In this document: piece after piece, positions 25,010 through 33,421 of the stretch
How the letters are laid out: every line of letters starts with the position of its first letter
Numbering within the stretch: position 1 is the stretch's first letter
Origin: JAAYBF01 sp963716445
GTDB lineage: Bacteria; Actinomycetota; Thermoleophilia; Solirubrobacterales; Thermoleophilaceae
Reading direction: 5' to 3'
NCBI GenBank assembly: GCA_963716445.1
Contig: OY970313.1
Location: 1 to 64,000 of the forward strand
DNA length: 64,000 nt
Notes under the pieces: model-generated
The model's database searches: none
What the model was told of the DNA's origin: nothing
What the model saw: only the letters and a program-made list of their open reading frames with translations
Translations under genes and position numbers: made by a program

Positions 25010-25162
25010 ATGGCAACGCGTTTCTCCGCGTGGCGCCGCGAGGGCGTCGCCGAGTTCATCAGTAGCGGGGGCTATCGTCCGCGCGATCACACCCACGAGC
25101 TGGTCGCTCAGTGCCTCGAGCGCGAGTCGGGCTCCGATAGCGTGGCCTTGGTGAACGGGTGA
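25010..25162 (+). CDS. possible small gene upstream of the SDR gene
   Basis: A 50-codon frame from ATG 25010 (MATRFSAWRREGVAEFISSG...) whose stop overlaps the GTG start of the next gene by 4 bases, the arrangement typical of coupled genes in this genome. No recognised motif and no clear ribosome site. It may be the 3' remnant of a longer gene or chance. Confidence 0.3.
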   Translation: MATRFSAWRREGVAEFISSGGYRPRDHTHELVAQCLERESGSDSVALVNG

Positions 25163-26121
25163 AGGTCTTCATCACAGGCGCGGGGGGCTTCATCGGACGG
25201 GCGCTCGCCGAGCGATACCGGGCGGGCGGCGCGGAGGTGGCGGGCGTCGACGTGGTGGCCGACGAGAGGGGTGGGATCGTCGCGGGGGATGTCGCCGAAG
25301 CGGGTCCCTGGCAGGGGGCCGTCGCCGGGAGCGACGTCGTCGTCCACACGGCGGCGATCGTCTCGAACGCCTTCGACCTGGAGGACTCGTGGCGGGTGAA
25401 CGTGCTCGGCACGCGGCGGGTGATCGATGCCGTGGCGCAGCCCGGCGTAGGCCGGCTCGTTCACATCTCGTCGGTGCGGGCGTTCTCGGATCTCGACTTC
25501 CCGAACGGCGTCGACGAGCGCCATCCCGTCCGCCCGGACGGCAATCCCTACGTCGACACGAAGATCGCGAGCGAGCAGGTGGTGCTGCAGGCCCACGCGG
25601 CCGGGGAGATCGCCGGCACGATCGTCCGCCCCGGCGACGTCTACGGCCCGGGCTCGCGGCCCTGGACGATCCTGCCGGTCGAGATCATCAAGTCCAACCG
25701 GTTCGTCCTGCCGGCGATGGGCCGCGGCGTCTTCAGCCCCGTCTACGTCGACGATCTGCTCACGGGACTGACGCTTGCGGCCGAGCGGCCAGAGGCCGTG
25801 GGACAGGTGCTCACGCTCGGCAGCGCGGCGGGCGTCACCTGCCGCGAGTTCTTCGGGCACTACTTCCGAATGCTCGACAAGCGCGGGCCGATCTGCCTGC
25901 CGACGCCCGCGGCGGTCGCGCTCGCCACCGCGGCGGGAGCGACGGCGCGCGTCCGCGGAAAGCGGACGGAGATCAACGCCGCCAGCATGCGCTACCTCGC
26001 GCGGCCGGGGACCTACTCGATCGAGAAGGCGCACCGGCTGCTCGGATACGCACCCGCCGTGTCGCTCGACGAGGGCATGCGCCGGACGGAGCTGTGGCTG
26101 CGCGAGCGGCGACTGCTGTAG
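25159..26121 (+). CDS. NAD-dependent epimerase/dehydratase (extended SDR)
   Basis: A 320-residue extended short-chain dehydrogenase. GTG start at 25159. The N-terminal NAD motif is FITGAGGFIGRAL (G-x2-G-x2-G) and the active-site Tyr-Lys pair is in NPYVDTKIASEQ. It has HISSVRAFSD with the catalytic Ser and RPGDVYGPGSRPW typical of the 3-beta-hydroxysteroid dehydrogenase/sugar epimerase group. The substrate pocket is not diagnostic; sterol-, flavanone- or nucleotide-sugar-type substrates are all possible. Confidence 0.88.
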   Translation: MKVFITGAGGFIGRALAERYRAGGAEVAGVDVVADERGGIVAGDVAEAGPWQGAVAGSDVVVHTAAIVSNAFDLEDSWRVNVLGTRRVIDAVAQPGVGRLVHISSVRAFSDLDFPNGVDERHPVRPDGNPYVDTKIASEQVVLQAHAAGEIAGTIVRPGDVYGPGSRPWTILPVEIIKSNRFVLPAMGRGVFSPVYVDDLLTGLTLAAERPEAVGQVLTLGSAAGVTCREFFGHYFRMLDKRGPICLPTPAAVALATAAGATARVRGKRTEINAASMRYLARPGTYSIEKAHRLLGYAPAVSLDEGMRRTELWLRERRLL

Positions 26122-26167
26122 GACGGCTCAGGTCGCCACCGCGAAGGCTGCGCTAGCTTCGCGCGCA

Positions 26168-27211
26168 GTGTCGGTCGGAGCCGAGCGAGTCCTAACTCAA
26201 CGCGAGCGCAACCGCGCGCTGCTGGAGCGTCAGCTGCTGCTGTCGCGCAAGCGGCTCTCGCTGCCGAAGGCGCTGGAGCGGATCGGCGGGATCCAAGCCC
26301 AGTACGCGCCGTCGATGTACATCGGCCTCTGGTCGCGGCTCGAGGGCTTCGAGCGCTCCCAGCTCACGCGGGCGCTCGAGCGGCGGACCGTCGTGCAGGG
26401 GACCCTGATGCGGGTCACGATCCATCTCGTCTCCGCCGGCGACTATTGGCCGGCCGCGCTCGCCGTCCGCCAGCCGCGGCGCGAGTCGTGGCTGCGCTAC
26501 CACCGCGGCAAGCTCGGCGAGGCCGACGCGATCGCCGCCGCGACGCTCGTGAGGAGACGGCTGCGGCACGGAGTGGTCGGGCGCAAGGAGCTGATGGACG
26601 GCATGGACGCGGCCACCTTCAACGGCGTCGGAGTCTGGCTCGACCTCGTCCGCATCCCCCCGGCGGGCACCTGGGAGCGCCGGCGTGCCGACGTCTACGC
26701 CCTCGCCGAGGACTGGCTGGGCCCGCCGAATGGCACGCCCGAGCAGGGGCTGCGCCTGCTGATCGAGCGTTACCTGCGCGGCTTCGGCCCGGCCGCGCCG
26801 GCCGACGTCGCGAACTGGATCGGCGCTGCGGTCAAGCCGGTGAGCACGACCCTCGAGGAGATGGACCTCCGTCACCTGCGCGGCAACCAGGGCCAGCTGC
26901 TGGTCGACCTGCCACGGTTGCCGCTGCCCGCCGCCGGCGCGCCGGCTCCCGTGCGCTTCCTGCCGACCTGGGACTCCACGCTGCTCGCCCACGCGCGCGG
27001 GACGGGAATCCTCCCCGAGGAGCACCGGCCGAAGGTCTTCAGCACGAAGACGCCGCAGTCGGTGCCGACGTTCCTGGTCGACGGGAAGGTGGCAGGCACC
27101 TGGAAGCACGAGAAGGGACGAGTCGAGCCACGACCCTTCGACAAGCTCTCGGCCGGCGCGCGCGACGCCGTCAACGAGGAGGCAGCGCGCCTCACCGCTT
27201 TTCACGCCTGA
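26168..27211 (+). CDS. winged-helix DNA-binding domain protein (HTH_42 family)
   Basis: A 347-residue protein of the HTH_42 (YcaQ-like) family, whose members include DNA glycosylases that unhook crosslinks. Typical features: LERIGGIQAQYAPSMYIGLWSRL near the N-terminus, TLMRVTIHLVSAGDYW, and a C-terminal PTWDSTLLAHA. The YcaQ catalytic QxQ motif is present in the form IQAQ (about residues 42-45). GTG start at 26168. Monocistronic as far as can be seen. Repair activity is inferred from the family only. Confidence 0.8.
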   Translation: MSVGAERVLTQRERNRALLERQLLLSRKRLSLPKALERIGGIQAQYAPSMYIGLWSRLEGFERSQLTRALERRTVVQGTLMRVTIHLVSAGDYWPAALAVRQPRRESWLRYHRGKLGEADAIAAATLVRRRLRHGVVGRKELMDGMDAATFNGVGVWLDLVRIPPAGTWERRRADVYALAEDWLGPPNGTPEQGLRLLIERYLRGFGPAAPADVANWIGAAVKPVSTTLEEMDLRHLRGNQGQLLVDLPRLPLPAAGAPAPVRFLPTWDSTLLAHARGTGILPEEHRPKVFSTKTPQSVPTFLVDGKVAGTWKHEKGRVEPRPFDKLSAGARDAVNEEAARLTAFHA

Positions 27212-27309
27212 CCCGAGCAGTAACGGTAAGTCGACTCGGAGCGCCCAGACAGCCGGCCGTTGGGCCGGCGGTGACACCTGCCGTCGGGAGTACACGAGAG
27301 GATGTCGCG

Positions 27310-28440
27310 ATGCTGCTGGAGGCGCTAGTCGGTCGCTCCCGACACGGGGTGATGCTGTCGATCGCGCCGACAGCCCTGCTTCTCGCGCTCGTCCTCGCGA
27401 TGTTCGCGAGCGGGTGGCTGCCAGAGGCGGGGGAGCCCCCGTCGCAGCTCCTGCTCGTCGCAGGCTGGGGCTGGTTGACAGCCTCGGTCCTCCCGCGCCG
27501 GGCCAACGCCGTGGCAGCGTGGCTGCGGGAACGGGTGATCGCGCGTGGCGGCGAGCCCGACCCTCGTCAGCCGATCGTGCCGCCGACGACGTACGAGAGC
27601 AACGCGCGCAACGCGCCCGCCCTCCTGCACTCGATCGAGTCCGTACGACTTTCGTTCATGCGGCGTCCAGGGACAGCGTCCCGTCACATGCTTGCTCTGG
27701 GTGGCGCTGTGCTTGGAGCGTCCACGATCACGGCTCTGGCGATCGACGCCACCCATGACGTCGCGACCTACGCGACCTCGGCGCTGGCGGCCGCTCTAGC
27801 GGCGCTGGCCTTGTCGGACCTGTATCGCGGACGTGCCCGCGATGCCAGGCGACCTTGGCGAGCTTGCCCCGACGCATGGCCCGCGCCTTGGACGGTGCGA
27901 GACGGCCCGACGAAGGTCGTCGGACCGGTCTGGCTGATCCTCTGGGCGCTCCTCTTCGCCGCGACGATTCCGATCTCCAAAGCGCCGACGGTCGCCGAGG
28001 GAGCGGATCGAGCCTGCTACCTGGCGGCCTTGCTCCTAGCGGTCTGGGAGCTGCGGCACCACATCAACGGCCTCGCAGCGCTCGAAGCGACGCGCTCCCA
28101 TGGCGCTGTCGCGCATTGGGTCCGGCGCGCCGCGCCGATCGCCTGGTACCTGCTGCTCGCACTGCAGCTCGCATTGGTCGCGCTGGGTGCGCTCGCGCTC
28201 GCCCTCGCGCCGATCGATCCGACTGCGGCCTACCTGGGATTCCTCGCGTTGGGACTCGCCCTCATGGTCAGGATGCTGCGCTCGGAGTGGCGCCGACCGA
28301 AAGATCCTCTCGTCATCGACAGCCGCGAAGTCGCGGCGTTGATCTCCGAGCGGCATCTGGAGCGCCGCGTGACGTTCACGCTGAGGATGCTGGCGGTGTC
28401 GGCCGCCGCCTGGCTCTTCATCCGCCAGACGGCTGTCTGA
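27310..28440 (+). CDS. hypothetical polytopic membrane protein
   Basis: A 376-residue protein with about eight hydrophobic segments. Pairs occur near 16-55, 120-155, 200-240 and 260-310, with one final helix (RMLAVSAAAWLFIRQ) at the C-terminus. I chose ATG 27310 because GAGAGG lies eight bases before it. A GTG at 27271 in the same frame is an alternative. Charged loops (ERVIARGGEPDPRQ) face the cytoplasm. I do not recognise a family; codon use is slightly less GC-rich than nearby core genes. Confidence 0.65.
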   Translation: MLLEALVGRSRHGVMLSIAPTALLLALVLAMFASGWLPEAGEPPSQLLLVAGWGWLTASVLPRRANAVAAWLRERVIARGGEPDPRQPIVPPTTYESNARNAPALLHSIESVRLSFMRRPGTASRHMLALGGAVLGASTITALAIDATHDVATYATSALAAALAALALSDLYRGRARDARRPWRACPDAWPAPWTVRDGPTKVVGPVWLILWALLFAATIPISKAPTVAEGADRACYLAALLLAVWELRHHINGLAALEATRSHGAVAHWVRRAAPIAWYLLLALQLALVALGALALALAPIDPTAAYLGFLALGLALMVRMLRSEWRRPKDPLVIDSREVAALISERHLERRVTFTLRMLAVSAAAWLFIRQTAV

Positions 28441-28448
28441 GCAGCGAC

Positions 28449-28937
28449 TCAGCGCCGCGGCAGGATCTTGCGGATTCCGCTGATGGCGAGCTTGTTGCCT
28501 GGCGCCAGCAGCGGGGCGAGCCAGCGCAGGAAGCGGGCGCCCGGGACCTTGGGGTCGAGGGCCATCGTCCAGGTCAGCCGCGTGCCGGTGGCGGTCGGCT
28601 CAAGCAGGAAGTCCTCGGCGAGCGCGTTGAGTACGGGGCGCGTCGAGCGGGTGACGTGGAAGGTCGCGCGGCGCTCGTCCTCCCAGCGGTAGAAGTGCTC
28701 CTCGATCGTGAACAGCCGCGCGACGCGCAGCACGCGGACGGCGCCCTCGGCGAGCGGCCGCGGGGTGAGCCAGCGCAGCTGGTCGAGCGGCGGGAACCAG
28801 GACCACATGCGGTCGCTGCCGAGCGCCTCCCAGACCTCGGCGGGCGTGGCGTCGAGCTCGACGGCGACCGGGATCACCAGCGGCGCGGTCTCGAAGAAGC
28901 TGTCGTCGACTGGACGGACGGGATGGGTGGCGGTCAA
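28449..28937 (-). CDS. SRPBCC family protein
   Basis: A 162-residue SRPBCC-fold protein starting at TTG 28937, chosen because AGAGGAAG stands at the right distance before it and no ATG or GTG fits. Motifs: the strand TAPLVIPVAVELDATPAEVW, the helix VWEALGSDRMWSWFPP and the final long helix around residues 135-158. It follows the monooxygenase gene after 11 bases and is surely in its operon, so it may bind the hydrophobic substrate or product of that enzyme. Confidence 0.8.
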   Translation of the reverse strand: MTATHPVRPVDDSFFETAPLVIPVAVELDATPAEVWEALGSDRMWSWFPPLDQLRWLTPRPLAEGAVRVLRVARLFTIEEHFYRWEDERRATFHVTRSTRPVLNALAEDFLLEPTATGTRLTWTMALDPKVPGARFLRWLAPLLAPGNKLAISGIRKILPRR

Positions 28938-28948
28938 GGCGCTTCCTC

Positions 28949-30418
28949 TCAGGCCGGCAGCGGCGCCGCTGGCCGGGACACGTAGCTGTCGACGTCGAAG
29001 CGCCGCGTTCGGCGCCGGTAGTGGAGCGTGCTCCACGGATACATGAAGCTGTTGCGCCCGTTGCGGTCGAGGTAGTAGCTCGCGCAGCCGCCGGCGTTCC
29101 AGACCGAGGTCGCGAGCCGCTCGTCGACGAGCGCGTTGAACTCGTCCTGGACTTCGACACGAACGTCGACGCTGGCGAGCCGGCGCTCGTCCATCGTGCG
29201 CAGCGCGTCGACGACGTAGCGCGCCTGGTCCTCCATGATCACGGTCGCCGACGTGTGGCCGTTGCCGAGGTTCGGGCCGAGCAGCATGAAGGCGTTGGGG
29301 AACCCGGCGACCGTCGTGCCGAGATAGCCGCGCGGGCTGCCCTGCCAGACGTCGGCCATCGTCCGCCCGTCGCTGCCGCGCAGCAGCCGCGCGATCGGCA
29401 TGTCGAGCAGCTTGAAGCCGGTGCCGAAGACGATCGTGTCGACCTCGCGCTCGACCCCGTCGGCGCCGACGACCGACCGCGGTCGGACCTCCGTCACCGC
29501 GGCCGGGACGACCTCGACGTTGGGCTCCGCCAGCGCGCCGTAGTAGACGTTCGAGAACAGCATCCGCTTGCAGCCGAGCGTGTAGCGCGGCGTGAGCACC
29601 TCGCGCAGCTCCGGGTCGGGCACCTGGCGCGCCAGGTGCCGCTCGCCGACCCGCTGCAGCCGGCGCATCGCGCCCTCGCGCCGCAGCCCGTGGCCGAACA
29701 GCTCCGAGGCGCCGTAGATCAGCCGGCGCAGCGCCCGCTGAGCGCCGGGCACGTGGGCGAACAGCCACAGCTCGGCGCGCGTCAGCGGCCGGTCGAGCTT
29801 CGGCAGCACCCAGTGCGGCGTGCGCTGGAAGAGGTGGAGGCGCTCGACCTCGGGCTGGATCTCCGGCACGAACTGGACGGCCGACGCGCCGTTGCCGACG
29901 ACCGCGACGCGCCGTCCGCGCAGGTCGTGGTCGTGATCCCAGCGCGAGGAGTGGAACACCGTGCCCTCGAAGCTCTCCAGCCCGGGAAGCTCGGGGATCA
30001 CCGGCTCGTGCCAGGGACCGGTGCCGGCGATCAGGACGCGGGCCTCGTAGTCGCCGGCCGACGTGCGGACGCGCCACAGCTGGGCGTCGTCGTCCCAGGC
30101 GGCCTCGCGCATGTCGACGCCGAGGCGCAGGTGCGGCACGACGCCATGGCGCTCGGCGACCGTGCGGGCGTAGGCGCGAATCTCGGGCTGGCCGGCGTAG
30201 AAGCGGCTCCAGTCGGGCTTCGGCTCGAACGAGAACGAGTAGAGCGCCGACGGCACGTCGCAGCCGCAGCCGGGGTAGGTGTTGTCGCGCCAGGTGCCGC
30301 CGACCTCGTCGGCGCGGTCGAGCACGACGAAGTCCTCGATCCCGGCGTCGCGCAGCTTCACGGCCACGCAGATGCCCGACAGCCCGGCTCCCACGACGAG
30401 GACGTGCACCCGCTCCAT
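28949..30418 (-). CDS. flavin-containing monooxygenase (Baeyer-Villiger type)
   Basis: A 489-residue FAD/NADPH monooxygenase. FAD motif VVGAGLSGICVAVKL (about 8-22), the GGTWRDNTYPGCGCDVPS loop, the Baeyer-Villiger fingerprint FEGTVFHSSRWDHD (about 149-162) and the NADPH motif VAVVGNGASAVQFVPEI (about 171-187). These enzymes convert ketones to esters or lactones. ATG 30418. It is upstream of and co-transcribed with the SRPBCC gene ending at 28449. The last ~20 residues are variable and Ala/Pro rich. Confidence 0.92.
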   Translation of the reverse strand: MERVHVLVVGAGLSGICVAVKLRDAGIEDFVVLDRADEVGGTWRDNTYPGCGCDVPSALYSFSFEPKPDWSRFYAGQPEIRAYARTVAERHGVVPHLRLGVDMREAAWDDDAQLWRVRTSAGDYEARVLIAGTGPWHEPVIPELPGLESFEGTVFHSSRWDHDHDLRGRRVAVVGNGASAVQFVPEIQPEVERLHLFQRTPHWVLPKLDRPLTRAELWLFAHVPGAQRALRRLIYGASELFGHGLRREGAMRRLQRVGERHLARQVPDPELREVLTPRYTLGCKRMLFSNVYYGALAEPNVEVVPAAVTEVRPRSVVGADGVEREVDTIVFGTGFKLLDMPIARLLRGSDGRTMADVWQGSPRGYLGTTVAGFPNAFMLLGPNLGNGHTSATVIMEDQARYVVDALRTMDERRLASVDVRVEVQDEFNALVDERLATSVWNAGGCASYYLDRNGRNSFMYPWSTLHYRRRTRRFDVDSYVSRPAAPLPA

Positions 30419-30439
30419 CGGCGGAACCTACATCGCCGA

Positions 30440-30823
30440 CTACTCGCGCGTCGGCGGTCCCTTAACCTCGGAGCGGCTCGCGATCAGCCTACGATGGCGC
30501 GCCAGCCAGTCCGGAGGAGGAGGGTCGGCGGCGCTCGGAGTGCCGCTCCGGTCGTCGAAGGGAGTCGCGACGAGCGAGAACCGAACTCCCAATGCCCAGC
30601 CGAGATCCGCCACCGTCCTGAGTGTCGCGTTCTCGCGACCGCTGAGGATTCGACTGATCCTGGCCTCGCTGAGACCGAGCCTCTGTGCGAGCTCACGCTG
30701 CGAAACGCCGAGCGACTGGAGGAGCGCCCCAGCAGTCTCGACCGCCTCGCCGTAGAGCAGCTCCCGCTCGTATGCGCGTCGCCGCTCGATCTCCTCCCCG
30801 CCTCCCGTCGTGCGTCTAGTCAC
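30440..30823 (-). CDS. XRE-family antitoxin
   Basis: A 127-residue DNA-binding protein with a Cro/cI helix-turn-helix: GVSQRELAQRLGLSEARISR (about 36-55). It is preceded by a charged helix (EIERRRAYERELLYGEAVETA) and followed by a low-complexity tail. I set the start at GTG 30823, where it overlaps the toxin stop by 8 bases; the open frame continues upstream inside the toxin gene but without homology. In the usual HigBA order the toxin gene comes first, as here, and the antitoxin represses the pair. Confidence 0.85.
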   Translation of the reverse strand: MTRRTTGGGEEIERRRAYERELLYGEAVETAGALLQSLGVSQRELAQRLGLSEARISRILSGRENATLRTVADLGWALGVRFSLVATPFDDRSGTPSAADPPPPDWLARHRRLIASRSEVKGPPTRE

Positions 30824-31199
30824 CCGACGCTCCCAGAAGGGCGCCTGCCGCGCGGTCCGCAATGTCGATGTCGCCACGGGGTAGCCTTGCCTGCCGCTTG
30901 ATGAGACCCCTCACGACGAGCATCCGCCGCCCGACTGGGAGGTACAGCAATCTCACGTGAGGGCCCTTGCGACCCGGCGGGGTGACGCGCAACTCGAAGA
31001 GCCCGCATCGCGATCCACGGACCCGCTCGGCTCGCCCCGCGGGCGGCCGGCCGCTCTGCAGAGAGGTATCGAGGATCGCTGCCGCGACCGCGAAATCCAA
31101 TCGTCCGCGGGCGTCGAGCTCGTCGACGAAGCGTCGTGCCTGATCTGTCGTCGCGTGGAAGCTGAGACATTCGCCTTCATAGATGGTCGGGTCGTTCAT
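30816..31199 (-). CDS. HigB/Gp49-like toxin (RelE superfamily)
   Basis: A 127-residue toxin of the phage Gp49-like/HigB group, which cleave mRNA on the ribosome. The core matches: CGLFELRVTPPGRKGPHVRL, LYLPVGRRMLVVRGLIKRQ, then PRGDIDIADRAAG, with the basic residues expected for RNA contact. Start ATG 31199 has an ideal ribosome site (AGGAGGT seven bases before). The antitoxin gene overlaps its 3' end. It differs from short HigB proteins in a ~25-residue N-terminal lead. Confidence 0.88.
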   Translation of the reverse strand: MNDPTIYEGECLSFHATTDQARRFVDELDARGRLDFAVAAAILDTSLQSGRPPAGRAERVRGSRCGLFELRVTPPGRKGPHVRLLYLPVGRRMLVVRGLIKRQARLPRGDIDIADRAAGALLGASGD

Positions 31200-31234
31200 G
31201 GACCCACCTCCTGGTTGCTGGAGGCGGGTTTCGG

Positions 31235-32161
31235 CTAGCCACTCATTCGGCTCTCGGCCCACCTCTGAGGAACGGACAGTTCGTTCGTGGCGGCGAGGGG
31301 CGGGCCGTGCCTGACGATCGTGTCGACGAGGCGCTCGAGGCGGACTCCGATGCGCTTGCCCTCCGAGGCGATGAGCGACATGAGCGCGTGAGGGCGATCG
31401 CGCGCGACACGGCGGAGGACCGCCACGATGACGCTCGGAGCGAAGGCCGCGAAGACGGCCAGGCACTCGTGGCGCCAGCGCTCGAGCCAGAAGCGGGGTC
31501 TCCGTGCGCGCGACGTCGAACGGCGCTGCTTCGCAACCAGCCACTCGTCGAAGGTGGGCAGCCAGGTAGCCCCGAAGTGGAGCGTGGACCTGGCCCCGTC
31601 GATCGGCTGCCCGTGCATGGACGCCGAGAGCCAAGCGGCCTCGACCCCCTGGCCGGCGTCATCGCTCCAATCGCGCACCGCTCTGATCAGCCGCGTTATC
31701 TGTCCCGAGCTCAGCTCCCGGGCAGCACGCTCGAGACGAGAATGGGTGAGGCCGTGATGCGCGACGCCATGGACGCCCGTGAAGTCGCGCGCCCCCTGCC
31801 AGCGGCTCCGGTTGGGGAAGACGGCAGGCGCAAAGGCCGTCGGCGCGAAAGCGGACGGAGCCACAGCAGAGGGAGCGAACGCGGTCGGCCCGAAAGGGGT
31901 CGACGCGAAAGCGGACGGAGCGAACGCGGGCCGAGCGAACGCGCTCGGAGCGAAGGCGGGCCAATTGAAAGTGGGCGCAGCGAAGGGCCGGTCGAAGACG
32001 GATCGCAGGCCGGAACCCCCGGGCGCGGCCGGCCAGCTGGTCTGGCATCGGATCGAAGGGAAGGCATGGCTCCGAGGCTGATGGAAGGGGCCGCAAAGAG
32101 TTCGCGGCACAAACGACGCGCCCGTGGTCAGCGTCCCACCCAGTCTCGCTCCCGTCGCCAT
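31235..32161 (-). CDS. hypothetical protein with a 15-bp tandem-repeat segment
   Basis: An open frame of up to 308 codons ending 35 bases before the toxin start. The C-terminal ~190 residues look like a real helical domain (LERAARELSSGQITRLIRAV, GATWLPTFDEWLVAKQRR, LERLVDTIVRHGPPLAATNE) and have strong GC at third positions, which argues for this strand. The N-terminal part is a repeat of about eleven 5-residue units of the type AFAPS, encoded by the 15-bp repeat at 31827-31991. The start is uncertain: ATG 32161 or an alternative codon after the repeat. I do not recognise the domain. It could be a third member of the toxin-antitoxin transcript. Confidence 0.5.
   Translation of the reverse strand: MATGARLGGTLTTGASFVPRTLCGPFHQPRSHAFPSIRCQTSWPAAPGGSGLRSVFDRPFAAPTFNWPAFAPSAFARPAFAPSAFASTPFGPTAFAPSAVAPSAFAPTAFAPAVFPNRSRWQGARDFTGVHGVAHHGLTHSRLERAARELSSGQITRLIRAVRDWSDDAGQGVEAAWLSASMHGQPIDGARSTLHFGATWLPTFDEWLVAKQRRSTSRARRPRFWLERWRHECLAVFAAFAPSVIVAVLRRVARDRPHALMSLIASEGKRIGVRLERLVDTIVRHGPPLAATNELSVPQRWAESRMSG
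31827..31991. repeat. 15-bp minisatellite, about 11 units
   Basis: Eleven consecutive 15-base units with consensus GGAGCGAACGCGGNC on the plus strand, for example GGCGCGAAAGCGGAC repeated exactly at the second and close to the sixth unit. The unit length keeps frame on both strands; on the minus strand it encodes A-F-A-P-S-like pentads. Some units differ at 3-5 positions, so the array is not brand new. Confidence 0.8.
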
Positions 32162-32239
32162 CGTGTTTACTTTTATAGCAAGTTCGATGGACGGCTGGTT
32201 CTGGCAGGGCCCGGGGCTACGTCCTGCGAGGATTCCGCC

Positions 32240-33421
32240 ATGGCCACACGCAGCGCCCGCCTGACGGCGACGCGGCGCGAGACGGATCGAGTGACGCCGC
32301 TCGAGCTGTTCTTCGATCTCGTCTTCGTCCTGGCGTTCACTCAGGCGACGGCGGTGATGTCCGACCAGCCGACCTGGGAGGGCCTGGCCAAGGGGCTGTT
32401 GGTCCTCGGCGTGATGTGGTGGTCATGGGTCGGCTACGCCTGGCTGACGAGCGTCGTCGACCCGGAGGAGGGCGCCGTCCGGATCGTGATCTTCGCGGCG
32501 ATGGCGGCGCTGCTCGTCGTGTCGCTCGCGATTCCGGAGGCGTTCGACGACCACGCGCTGCTCTTCGCCTGCGCGTACGGCGGCGTCCGCGCCGCCCACA
32601 TCGCGCTGTTCGTGCTCGCCAGCCGTGACGACGAGGGCCTGCGCCACGCGACCGCCGGCCTCGCCGCGAGCACCGCGATCGGCGTCGGGCTGCTGGTCGC
32701 GGCGGCGTTCGCCGACGGCGCGCTCCAGGGGGCGATCTGGGCCCTCGCCCTGGCGCTCGACATGGGCGGGCCACTGGTGATCGACCCGAGCGGCTGGCGG
32801 CTCCAGCCGGCCCACTTCGCCGAGCGCCACGGGCTGATCCTGATCATCGCGCTCGGCGAGTCGATCGTGGCGATCGGCGTCGGTGCGGAGGCGGGCGTCG
32901 ACGCCGGCGTCGTGGCCGCCGCGGTGCTGGGCATCGCCGTCGCGGCGGCGCTCTGGTGGATGTACTTCGACGTCGTCGCGCTCGTCTCGGAGCGGCGCCT
33001 GGCGCAGGCGACGCCAGGGCGCGAGCAGAACTCGATGGCGCGCGACTCCTACTCGCTGCTGCACTTCCCGATGGTCGCCGGGATCGTGCTGATCGCGCTC
33101 GGGATGAAGAAGACGCTCGGACACGTCGACGATCCGCTGAAGCTGGTGCCGGCCGTCGCGCTGCTCGGCGGCACGGCCGTCTACCTGCTCGCCCACGTCG
33201 CATTCCGCTGGCGCAACGTCCACACGCTCAACAGGCGTCGGCTCGGGATGGCCGTCCTGCTCGTGGCGCTCGTCCCGCTTGCGGTCGAGCTGCCGTCGCT
33301 TGCGACCGTCGCGATCCTCGCGGCGCTGCTGAGCGCGCTGATCGCCTACGAGACGCACAGCTACGGCGAGGCCCGCGCCCGCGTCCGCCAGCGGCTGCAC
33401 GACCCCGCCGAGCAGGGCTGA
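32240..33421 (+). CDS. low temperature requirement protein A (LtrA) family
   Basis: A 393-residue membrane protein of the LtrA family with about ten hydrophobic helices. The family signature is at the N-terminus: VTPLELFFDLVFVLAFTQ. Other hallmarks are HFAERHGLILIIALGESIVA (about 192-211) and WWMYFD. The ATG at 32240 is preceded by GAGGATTCC; the frame is open further up but that part overlaps the repeat region and has no homology. Biochemical role is not established for the family; it was first linked to growth of Listeria in the cold. Confidence 0.9.
   Translation: MATRSARLTATRRETDRVTPLELFFDLVFVLAFTQATAVMSDQPTWEGLAKGLLVLGVMWWSWVGYAWLTSVVDPEEGAVRIVIFAAMAALLVVSLAIPEAFDDHALLFACAYGGVRAAHIALFVLASRDDEGLRHATAGLAASTAIGVGLLVAAAFADGALQGAIWALALALDMGGPLVIDPSGWRLQPAHFAERHGLILIIALGESIVAIGVGAEAGVDAGVVAAAVLGIAVAAALWWMYFDVVALVSERRLAQATPGREQNSMARDSYSLLHFPMVAGIVLIALGMKKTLGHVDDPLKLVPAVALLGGTAVYLLAHVAFRWRNVHTLNRRRLGMAVLLVALVPLAVELPSLATVAILAALLSALIAYETHSYGEARARVRQRLHDPAEQG

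Noticed and set aside
31307..32239. Plus-strand upstream extension of the LtrA gene
   Set aside because: The LtrA signature begins at ATG 32240; the upstream frame is Arg/Glu-rich shadow of the minus-strand gene and the 15-bp repeat.
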